Shown here piece by piece: positions 5,794 through 12,090 of a stretch of 17,330 nucleotides of DNA; within the stretch, counting starts at the first letter, position 1, and the number at the start of each line of letters is the position of its first letter. The notes under the pieces are model-generated. The model was not told the DNA's origin and searched no databases. It worked only from the letters and a program-made list of their open reading frames with translations. The position numbers and the translations under genes were made by a program. Source of the stretch: JAIRTY01 sp050257395 (GTDB lineage: Bacteria > Actinomycetota > Actinomycetes > Streptosporangiales > Streptosporangiaceae); contig JBLMWU010000198.1 of the NCBI GenBank assembly GCA_050257395.1, positions 1 to 17,330 of the forward strand. Direction: 5' to 3'.

Positions 5794-6618
5794 CTACCCC
5801 TCGTGGCCGATGGTGGTGGCGAGGGCGTTCAGCAGGGCGATGACGCCGGCGGGGCCGTCCACTGTCAGGTCGGCCTGGTCGGCCAGCGCGGTGACTTCGG
5901 CGGAGCTGCTGCAGACCTTGAGGCCGGCGACGCCGGTGCCGCGCAGGGAGTCGACGGCAGCGAAGGCGGCGAGGTCGCCGAGGTCGTCGCCGGCGAACAG
6001 GACCGCCGACGGGTCGCGTTCGGCCGCCAGGGCGGTGAGGGCGGCGCCCTTGTCGGTGCCGTGCGGGCGCAGCTCGAGGACGAGGCGGCCGGGTTCGAGG
6101 ACCAGGCCGGTCTCGCTGGCCAGCTCGGTGATCACGCCGCGCAGGCTCGCGAGGGTGCCTTCCGGGTCGGGGGTGCGGCGGGTGTGGACGGCCAGGGCGT
6201 GGCCCTTGTCCTCGGTCCAGGTGCCCTCCGGCGCGCCGGCGCGGGTGAGCACGCCCGGGAGCCGCTCGCGGGCGGCGGCGATGCCGGGCGGGGACGGCGG
6301 CGAGGTCAGCGCGCCGTCCTGCCAGCGCTCCCAGCCGTAGTGGCCGAGCACGATCAGGCCGGGCACCTCGCTGAAGCCGCCGAGCTTCACCGCGAGGGCG
6401 GCGGGCCGGCCGGTGATCACCGCCACGGTGCCGATCAGGCCGGCGATCCGGGCCAGGGCGGCGGCCGCCTCCGGGTGACCGTGCGCCGCTGCCGGGTCGT
6501 CCACGATCGGCGACAGCGTGCCGTCGTAGTCCAGGCCGATCAGCGCCCGGCCCGGCTCGCGCAGCAGCGCAGCCAGCCCCTCGCGGCCCTCCGCGGTATG
6601 CGGCGCGGGCAGCGTCAC
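5794..6618 (-). CDS. otsB: Trehalose-6-phosphate phosphatase (HAD superfamily)
   Basis: 274 residues, removing phosphate from trehalose-6-phosphate. HAD motif I is IGLDYDGTLSPI with nucleophile Asp30 and acid Asp32. Motif II is VAVITGRP (66-72). The trehalose-phosphatase signature continues with LGHYGWE, DKGHALAVHTRR, RPHGTDKGAAL (motif III Lys) and the magnesium-binding FAGDDLGDLAAF (motif IV). The GTG at 6618 overlaps the stop of the DUF3263 gene by four bases (GTGA), so translation is coupled. It converges on the GT20 gene, giving a complete two-step trehalose route split over two transcripts. Length and motif set are normal for bacterial OtsB; the family is secure. Confidence 0.95.
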   Translation of the reverse strand: MTLPAPHTAEGREGLAALLREPGRALIGLDYDGTLSPIVDDPAAAHGHPEAAAALARIAGLIGTVAVITGRPAALAVKLGGFSEVPGLIVLGHYGWERWQDGALTSPPSPPGIAAARERLPGVLTRAGAPEGTWTEDKGHALAVHTRRTPDPEGTLASLRGVITELASETGLVLEPGRLVLELRPHGTDKGAALTALAAERDPSAVLFAGDDLGDLAAFAAVDSLRGTGVAGLKVCSSSAEVTALADQADLTVDGPAGVIALLNALATTIGHEG

Positions 6619-6926
6619 GAGAGGCCGCCCTCCGCGCGGCTGCCGCCGCTGCCGCCGCGGCCGATCCGGGGGGAGCGCAGCCGCTCCCGCCGGGCCCGCT
6701 GCCGGCGCAGCCGGGTCACCAGGGCGGGATCGCTCGCCAGCGCGTCCGGGTCGTCGATCAGCTCGTTGAGCAGTTGGTAGTAGCGGGTCGGCGTGATGCC
6801 GAGGGAGTCCAGGATGGCCTGCTCCTTCGCACCCGGCTGCCGCCACCAGTGCCGCTCGAAAGCCAGGATGCGCACCTGGAGTTCGGAAAGCTCCGCCATC
6901 TGCCCTCCCCCCACGCGTCCTGTCAT
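6615..6926 (-). CDS. DUF3263 family protein (helix-turn-helix-like), coupled to otsB
   Basis: 103 residues. The core LSELQVRILAFERHWWRQPG, then AKEQAILDSLGITPTRYYQL and LNELIDDPDALASDPALVTRL is the actinobacterial DUF3263 pattern. Its TPTRYYQLLNEL segment looks like the recognition helix of a small HTH. A basic Arg-rich tail (about residues 70-95) could bind nucleic acid. The function is unknown. The ATG at 6926 is preferred because GGAGGAG stands six bases upstream; ATG 6899 (MAELSEL) also has a G-rich site but at a tight 3-4 nt. The 4-bp overlap with otsB makes it the leading gene of a two-gene operon, suggesting a regulator that is co-expressed with trehalose-6-phosphate phosphatase. Confidence 0.85.
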   Translation of the reverse strand: MTGRVGGGQMAELSELQVRILAFERHWWRQPGAKEQAILDSLGITPTRYYQLLNELIDDPDALASDPALVTRLRRQRARRERLRSPRIGRGGSGGSRAEGGLS

Positions 6927-7064
6927 CGTAGGCTCCTCCCCCGCGCCCGTCAGCCCGGTGTGCTCAGTCCCCTGCCCGGTGCGGCCGCTGGTGCCACCGC
7001 CTGCTCACGGCACCCGACCGCACGGCAACCGGCGCCCCGTCTATGCGCCGGGGCTGTGACGTCG

Positions 7065-7078
7065 TACGCTCACCCTTC
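7065..7078 (+). promoter_or_regulatory. Candidate leaderless -10 of the SAM hydrolase gene
   Basis: TACGCT (7065-7070) lies 8 nt before the GTG at 7079, the same spacing as at 4131. No Shine-Dalgarno and no clear -35 are seen. Confidence 0.4.
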
Positions 7079-7897
7079 GTGGCCACCTTCGACTGCCTCA
7101 GCTTCCTCACCGACTACGGCCTGGATGACGGGTTCGTGGCAGCCTGCCACGGTGTCGCCATCCGGATCTGCCCCGGGGTCCGGATCATCGACATCACCCA
7201 TCAGGTACCGCCCGGTGACGTCCGCCGCGGCGCCGCGGTGCTCGCGCAGACACTCCCCTATCTGCCGCACGGCGTGCACGTGGCGGTGGTCGATCCCGGG
7301 GTGGGCACTGCCCGGCGGGCGATCGCCGTGCAAGCCGGGGAGAGCATACTGGTCGGCCCGGACAACGGCCTGCTGTCGTGGGCGATGGCGTCGGCCGGCG
7401 CCGCGGTCAGCGCCTACCAGCTGACCAACGGCGAACTGTGGCTGCACCCGGTGTCGCAGACATTCCACGGCCGGGACATCTTCATGCCGGTCGCGGCGCA
7501 CCTGGCGGCGGGCGCGGAGCTCGCCTCGGTGGGCAGCCCGATCGACCCGGCCGACCTGGTCACCCTCCCGTCCCCGACCAGCCGGGTGCATGACGGCGAG
7601 GCCGAGGGCGAGGTCATGTCGGTGGACCGGTTCGGCAACGTCCAGCTGTCCATCACCGCCAGCGACGCCGACCAGCTCGGCATCGGGTTCGGCTCGCCGC
7701 TGGTGGTCCGCTGCGGGCGGCGCCAGCTCACCGTGCCCTACCTGGAGACGTTCGCGTCGGTGGCGCCGGGCGAGGTGGTGGCGTTCACCGACAGTGCGGG
7801 GCTGATCTCGCTCGCGGTCAACGCGGGCGACGCGGCCCAGCAGCTCGGGCTGCCGCCGGGCGCGCATGTGCGGCTGTCCGCCGCCACCCAGTCCTGA
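7079..7897 (+). CDS. SAM hydrolase (SAM hydroxide adenosyltransferase, DUF62)
   Basis: 272 residues. Members split S-adenosylmethionine with water into adenosine and methionine, and are relatives of fluorinase and chlorinase. Signatures in order: LSFLTDYGLDDGFV (7-20), IIDITHQVPPGDVRRGA (36-52), VAVVDPGVGTARRAI (69-82), VGPDNGLLSW (92-101), TFHGRDIFMPVAAHLA (128-143) and VDRFGNVQLSI. The catalytic Asp-Arg-His triad is read as D72, R79 and H130, with the same Asp-Arg spacing of seven that I recall from the archaeal enzyme. The chain has the short length of the hydrolases and lacks an obvious halogenase-type insertion. The GTG at 7079 is chosen because the frame upstream has no domain and a -10-like box ends 8 nt before it. 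Confidence 0.92.
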   Translation: MATFDCLSFLTDYGLDDGFVAACHGVAIRICPGVRIIDITHQVPPGDVRRGAAVLAQTLPYLPHGVHVAVVDPGVGTARRAIAVQAGESILVGPDNGLLSWAMASAGAAVSAYQLTNGELWLHPVSQTFHGRDIFMPVAAHLAAGAELASVGSPIDPADLVTLPSPTSRVHDGEAEGEVMSVDRFGNVQLSITASDADQLGIGFGSPLVVRCGRRQLTVPYLETFASVAPGEVVAFTDSAGLISLAVNAGDAAQQLGLPPGAHVRLSAATQS

Positions 7898-7900
7898 GCG

Positions 7901-7917
7901 GCGCGGCACGCCCGCGC
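7901..7917 (+). terminator. Hairpin after the SAM hydrolase gene
   Basis: GCGCGG-(5 nt)-CCGCGC, a perfect 6-bp stem starting 3 bp after the stop codon, without a T-run. Confidence 0.45.
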
Positions 7918-8007
7918 ACGCTGCGCTTCCCGCAGCCAGCCGCCGGGCCGCAGGGCGCCCGCCATCTGCGCACGCCGGAGTAACTGCCGAATCAGGGGCG
8001 AACGTGG

Positions 8008-8013
8008 CACAAT
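8008..8013 (+). promoter_or_regulatory. Possible -10 box for the subtilase-like gene
   Basis: CACAAT, with CTGCCG about 18 bp upstream as a poor -35. It would give a leader of about 100 nt. Weak call. Confidence 0.3.
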
Positions 8014-8119
8014 GCCCTGGTGCCTCATCGTGGCTGGCAGCCGTGGCGCCGTCAGGTGGGCAGCACGGCCTAGTGCTCCAGCACTGGCGCAGGTTCTCGG
8101 CCACGGAAAGAGGGACGCC

Positions 8120-10897
8120 GTGTCGCTGGGGTATTCCCGCCTGATAGCCGCGGGCGCCGCCGCGGGCCTGACCGTGGCCGCAGTCGCGCTGGCCGCCGCA
8201 CCCGCCGCCCTGGCCGATCAGGTGCGCAGTCACGAATGGTGGCTGGCGAACCTGCACGTGCCCACGGCGTGGCAGAGCAGCCGCGGCGGCGGGGTCACCG
8301 TAGCGGTGCTGGACACCGGGGTGGACGCGCAGCAGCCGGACCTCGCCGGAGCGGTGATCAACGGCCCGGACTTCACGAACTCGGGCCGCAAGCCGGGCGG
8401 GCCCCACTGGGGTGTCCACGGCACCGTCGTGGCCAGCCTGATCGCGGGCCGCGGCCACGGGCCCGGCAACCGCAACGGCGTCCTCGGGGTGGCGCCCGCG
8501 GCCCAGATCCTGTCCGTCCGGGTGACCCTGGAGCAGACCGACCCGCTGCTGGCCAAGCCGGCCATCACCCAGGCGCTGCCCGGCGCCATCGCGCACGGCA
8601 TCCGGTACGCGGTCAACCACGGCGCCACCGTGATCGACCTGCCGCTCGACCCGGTGACGGCGCCCGGCGCCGCGGGCGCGGGCGGCAGCGCCGCCGAGCA
8701 GGCCGCGGTCAGCTACGCGCTGCACCACAAGGTGGTGCTGGTGGCGCCCGCCGGGGACGGCGGCGGCGGCACGGACCCGGTGAACTACCCGGCCGCCTAC
8801 CCGGGCGTGGTGGCGGTCGGCGCGTTCGACTCGACCTACACCAAGCCCGCGTTCACCACCCACCACTCCTACGTGACCGTGACCGCCCCCGGCGTGAACA
8901 TGATCGCGGCGACCCCGGCCGGGTACGCCACGGTCAGCAGCACGGCCGCGTCGAGCGCCGTGGTCAGCGGGATCGTCGCCCTGATCCGGGCGCAGGACCC
9001 CGCGCTCAGCCCGGCGCAGGTCACCCGGGTGCTGGAGAAGAGCACCGTGTACCGGCCGGCCAGCGGCCGGGTGCCCGGATCCGGGTTCGGCACCGTGGAC
9101 GCCGGGCTGGCGATCCTCGCCGCCGCCCGGATGGACAAGCACGCCGCGCCGCCGGCCCAGGCGCCCAGCCCGGCTGCTGGCGCCCCCAGCAAAGCACCGG
9201 CGGCCGCGGCCAGCGCCGCACCGGCCGCACCGGCGACGTCCGGCGGCAGCCTGCTGCTGGTCGGCCTCATCGGTGCCGTGGTGGGCGTGATCCTGCTGAT
9301 CGTGGCGGTGCTGCTGCTCATGCAGATCCGGCGGCGGCGGGCCCGGGCGGCCCGGCTGGCCCCGATCCGGGTGGCCGCCCAGATGCAGCCGCGCCGGGCC
9401 ACCCTGCCCGCGGCCGAAGAGGCGCCCGGCGGAGCCGACGCGGTCGCCGAGCGGAACCCCGCCTCGACGTCGGTCGCGTTCGCCCCCCGGCCCGACACGC
9501 CCAGGACCAGCGGCGCGCCGCCGTGGGAGTTGACCCCCTGGCCGTCAGCGGCGCCGGCGGGGAGCGCAGCCGACCTGGCCGGCAGCGGGACGCCGGGCAG
9601 TGCCGTGGTCCCCTGGTCGGCCGCGGGTGCATCCGCCGCGGGCGCGGCCAGCTCCGGGGCCCTCGTGCCCGCGAACCACGGCAGCCGGCTGCCGCAGCGG
9701 TCCCCAGCGGCCCGCGGCCCCAGCATCGCCGGCACGCCGCCGTGGGAGCCCGCGCCCAAGCCCGAGTCCGAACTGCCCTGGACCGCCAGCCCGCCACGCC
9801 GCGCGGCCGGCGGCGGCGGGATCGCGCCGCCGCTGCCGCAGCGCCGGCCCCAGCCGCCGCAGGGCTCCCCCTGGGACGCCATGGCCGAGGAGGCGTGGCC
9901 GGGCGGCGGCCCGGGGGCGGGACGCCCGCAGCCTGCCCTGCCCGGCGCCCCCAGCAGCACGGGCGCTGGCGGAACCGGTGCCGGGACGGCGCCAGGGGGG
10001 CCTGGTGCGGGCGGGAGCGGCACAGGCGGGACGCCCTCGGGCGGCTTCGGCAGCCTGGCCGGCTTCGGCGGCCTGGCCAACTCCGGCGGCCTGGCCAACT
10101 CCGGCGGCCTGGCCGACTCCGGCGTGGGCAGCCGCGGCGTGGGCAGCCCCAGCCTGGGCGGCCCCGGCACGGCTACGGCGGGCGCAGCCGGGGCCGGGGG
10201 TGCCGGGACCGGTGACGCGGATGGCTCATCGCCGGGGAGCATGCCCGGCGACAGCGAACCGGCAGGGCTATGGGCAGCCTCCGGGTCCGCAGCAGGCGGC
10301 AGCGGTGCGGGCGCGGCCGGGGGTGCGGCAGCGCCGCCCTGGCCGGCCGCGGCGCCCTGGTCTCCCGCGGGCAGCGTGCCCGGTGCCGGGGACGAGCCGG
10401 GCGGGAGCGGGCTGTTCGTCGACTTCGGGCCGCCCCCGGCCAGCACGAACGGGGCCGGGAACGGGAACGGCGATGCCTCACCGGGCAGCGGTTTCCTGAC
10501 CGCGGGGCTGGCCGGCCCGGGCGCCAGCAGCCCGGACAGCTCCAGCACCGGCAGTCACAGCACCACCGGCTACAGCACCAGCGACTACAGCACTGGGAGC
10601 TTCAGCGCCGCCGATTACAGCACCGGCAGCTTCAGCGCCGCCGATTACGGCACCGGGAGCCTCAGCGGGGGCGATTACAGCACCGGGAGCCTCAGCGCCG
10701 GCGGCTACGGCACCGGCAGTCAGAGCGGCAGCTCCGGATACAGCACCGGCGGCTACAGCACGGCCGGGACCTACAGCCCTCCGGGCGGCGGCGAGCGGGA
10801 CGACAGCACCACCGAGGCCGGGAGCAAGCCGCTGTCCGGATGGAGCCCTGGCGACGCCACCGAGTCCTTCCCCCGCTACCGGCCAGACGACGACTGA
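8120..10897 (+). CDS. Membrane-anchored subtilase/mycosin-like protein, probable pseudoprotease with long repetitive tail
   Basis: 925 residues from a GTG with GAGGG five bases upstream. Order: signal peptide (about 1-33, ending AAPAALA); S8 subtilase domain (about 38-340); Ala/Pro linker; one membrane helix (about 378-401) closed by IRRRRARAARL; then ~520 residues rich in Gly, Ser, Pro and Ala. This is the mycosin layout (extracellular domain, C-terminal anchor), so the tail should be cytoplasmic. Asp65 (VAVLDTGVD) and His100 (VHGTVVASLIAG) are in place. The usual GTSMAAP reads STAASSA, putting Ala276 at the catalytic serine, and the oxyanion Asn is Asp213 (APAGDGG). Proteolysis is therefore unlikely. 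The tail has eight Pro-Trp dipeptides and two tandem repeats. No ESX gene is nearby. Architecture is sure; function unknown. Confidence 0.9.
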   Translation: MSLGYSRLIAAGAAAGLTVAAVALAAAPAALADQVRSHEWWLANLHVPTAWQSSRGGGVTVAVLDTGVDAQQPDLAGAVINGPDFTNSGRKPGGPHWGVHGTVVASLIAGRGHGPGNRNGVLGVAPAAQILSVRVTLEQTDPLLAKPAITQALPGAIAHGIRYAVNHGATVIDLPLDPVTAPGAAGAGGSAAEQAAVSYALHHKVVLVAPAGDGGGGTDPVNYPAAYPGVVAVGAFDSTYTKPAFTTHHSYVTVTAPGVNMIAATPAGYATVSSTAASSAVVSGIVALIRAQDPALSPAQVTRVLEKSTVYRPASGRVPGSGFGTVDAGLAILAAARMDKHAAPPAQAPSPAAGAPSKAPAAAASAAPAAPATSGGSLLLVGLIGAVVGVILLIVAVLLLMQIRRRRARAARLAPIRVAAQMQPRRATLPAAEEAPGGADAVAERNPASTSVAFAPRPDTPRTSGAPPWELTPWPSAAPAGSAADLAGSGTPGSAVVPWSAAGASAAGAASSGALVPANHGSRLPQRSPAARGPSIAGTPPWEPAPKPESELPWTASPPRRAAGGGGIAPPLPQRRPQPPQGSPWDAMAEEAWPGGGPGAGRPQPALPGAPSSTGAGGTGAGTAPGGPGAGGSGTGGTPSGGFGSLAGFGGLANSGGLANSGGLADSGVGSRGVGSPSLGGPGTATAGAAGAGGAGTGDADGSSPGSMPGDSEPAGLWAASGSAAGGSGAGAAGGAAAPPWPAAAPWSPAGSVPGAGDEPGGSGLFVDFGPPPASTNGAGNGNGDASPGSGFLTAGLAGPGASSPDSSSTGSHSTTGYSTSDYSTGSFSAADYSTGSFSAADYGTGSLSGGDYSTGSLSAGGYGTGSQSGSSGYSTGGYSTAGTYSPPGGGERDDSTTEAGSKPLSGWSPGDATESFPRYRPDDD
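10067..10120 (+). repeat. 3 x 18-bp tandem repeat in the subtilase-like tail
   Basis: Three in-frame copies of an 18-bp unit encoding GGLANS, GGLANS and GGLADS. The first two are identical; the third differs in one base. Confidence 0.9.
10583..10732 (+). repeat. About 5 x 30-bp tandem repeat in the subtilase-like tail
   Basis: In-frame 30-bp units encode DYSTGSFSAA twice, then DYGTGSLSGG, DYSTGSLSAG and GYGTGSQSGS. Shorter YSTG blocks continue on both sides (about 10570-10775). The reading frame is kept throughout, which points to a Tyr/Ser/Gly-rich disordered segment. Confidence 0.9.
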
Positions 10898-10901
10898 GGC
10901 G

Positions 10902-10924
10902 CCGCGGCCCGGGCACGGCCGCGG
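10902..10924 (+). terminator. Hairpin after the subtilase-like gene
   Basis: CCGCGGCC-(7 nt)-GGCCGCGG, a perfect 8-bp stem starting 4 bp after the stop codon. Confidence 0.5.
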
Positions 10925-11148
10925 GCCGGCTCGCAGCGCGGACGGCCGCAGCGCCCGACCGGAACGCCGCGACCTGCCAGCCCGGGCGGTGATCTGTCAC
11001 CCCGCTGCACGGTAGCCCGCCAGCCCACCGCGCCGCGGGCCGGCTCGCAGCGCGGACGGCCGCAGCAGCCGACCGGAACGCCGCGACCTGCCAGCCCGCG
11101 TGGTGATCTGTCATCCCGGTGCGCGGTAGCCCGCCAGCCCACCGCGCC
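10921..11148. repeat. Two direct 114-bp repeats, intergenic
   Basis: Copy 1 (10921-11034) and copy 2 (11035-11148) are adjacent and differ at about seven positions by eye. A truncated start of a third copy follows 11148. Each copy holds a small hairpin, GGTGA-TCTG-TCACC at 10988-11001 and the same with one G-T pair at 11102-11115. They fill the roughly 300 bp between the convergent subtilase-like and acyltransferase genes. 114 is a multiple of three, so open frames run through, but none has a recognisable domain or start signal. Confidence 0.85.
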
Positions 11149-11200
11149 GCGGCCCGCCAGCCCGCGGCCCCGTGTCCGCTGGCCGCAGCGCCGGGGGCTG

Positions 11201-11899
11201 TCAGCCGGGAGTGGCGGACCCGCCGCCGTTGAGCTGCTCCTTGCGCACGGAGGCGTAGATCGGGACGTACTCCTGGCCGGACAGGGCCTGGATCGCCTTC
11301 ATCACCTCGTCGGTCACGGCGCGGCGGCCCTTCGCGGTGGGGCCCGCGTCACGGAGGGCACCGAAGGTCAGCGGCTCCCCGACCCGGATCTGGATCTTCC
11401 GGAGGCGCGGCACGGTGTGGCCGGGCGGGAGGACCCGGTCGGTCCCGATCATGGCGACCGGGATGACCGGCAGGCCGGAGTGCAGGGCCAGCCAGCCGAT
11501 GCCGGTCCGGCCCCGGTACAGGCGCCCGTCCGGGGAGCGGGTGCCCTCCGGGTAGATGCCGAACAGTTCCCCGGAGCGCAGCAGGGCCAGCGCGGCGTCC
11601 AGCATGTCCTGCGCGGCCCTGGCCTCCGACCGGTCCACTGACAGCTGCTTGGTGGCCCGCAGGTAGGCGCCGGCGAACCGCGCCCCCGGGCTCTTGCCGG
11701 TGAAGTACTCCGACTTGGCCGCGAAGGTCAGCGGCCGGTTCAGCATCAGCGGCAGGAAGATCGAGTCGACGATGGACAGGTGGTTCGAGGCGATGATCGC
11801 CCCACCCATCGTGGGGATGTTCTCACTCCCAGTGATCTCCGGCCGCCAGAGCAGGTGAAGGAAAGGGCCCGCCAGGGCCCTGCTGACCTGGTACTTCAA
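11201..11899 (-). CDS. plsC: 1-acyl-sn-glycerol-3-phosphate acyltransferase (PlsC family)
   Basis: 232 residues from TTG 11899. It would transfer a fatty acyl chain to lysophosphatidic acid, making phosphatidic acid at the membrane. The catalytic NHLSIVD (N39-D45, the NHx4D motif) and the substrate-binding YPEGTRSPDG (about 116-125) are intact, as are VAMIGTDRVLPPG and IRVGEPL typical of the family. The TTG is chosen because GGAGGG stands four bases upstream and the frame beyond it reads as Pro/Arg-rich sequence unlike an acyltransferase N-terminus; KYQVSRALAGPFLHLLWRP is a normal family start. It lies 191 bp downstream of the LCP gene, with a strong terminator between, so it probably has its own promoter. 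A GTTAAC-containing AT-rich patch (about 11934-11946) is the likely site. Confidence 0.9.
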   Translation of the reverse strand: MKYQVSRALAGPFLHLLWRPEITGSENIPTMGGAIIASNHLSIVDSIFLPLMLNRPLTFAAKSEYFTGKSPGARFAGAYLRATKQLSVDRSEARAAQDMLDAALALLRSGELFGIYPEGTRSPDGRLYRGRTGIGWLALHSGLPVIPVAMIGTDRVLPPGHTVPRLRKIQIRVGEPLTFGALRDAGPTAKGRRAVTDEVMKAIQALSGQEYVPIYASVRKEQLNGGGSATPG

Positions 11900-12031
11900 C
11901 CGACCCTCCAGCCAGCGTGATCCGCCGCGGCACGTTAACGATAATCGGGCCGCGCGAGGCGGGCGGCAGCGGGCGGGGGGTGTACACGCAGGATTCACCC
12001 GCCGGGACTGCCGGGCAGGCTCCATCGCCCT

Positions 12032-12055
12032 GCCGGGGCGAGGGTGCGCCCCGGC
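12032..12055 (-). terminator. Strong terminator hairpin after the LCP gene
   Basis: GCCGGGGCG-(6 nt)-CGCCCCGGC, a perfect 9-bp stem 35 bp beyond the LCP stop codon. No T-tract. Confidence 0.6.
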
Positions 12056-12090
12056 GGTTCGTTCCCCTTAATGATCTTCTCTGCTGGCGG

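Noticed and set aside
7079..7897. Fluorinase or chlorinase function for the DUF62 protein
   Set aside because: The sequence has the short form and the Asp-Arg-His residues of the hydrolase group, with no halogenase-type loop or halogenation genes nearby.
7070..9142. 690-codon minus-strand frame across the SAM hydrolase and subtilase-like genes
   Set aside because: It is antisense to two well-supported genes and has random-looking composition.
10067..10732. Tandem repeats as a CRISPR array
   Set aside because: The units are adjacent without unique spacers and keep the reading frame of a coding sequence.
10692..11142. Minus-strand frames through the 114-bp repeats, giving 38-residue peptide repeats
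   Set aside because: The periodicity follows from the DNA repeat being a multiple of three; no ribosome site, domain or independent support.
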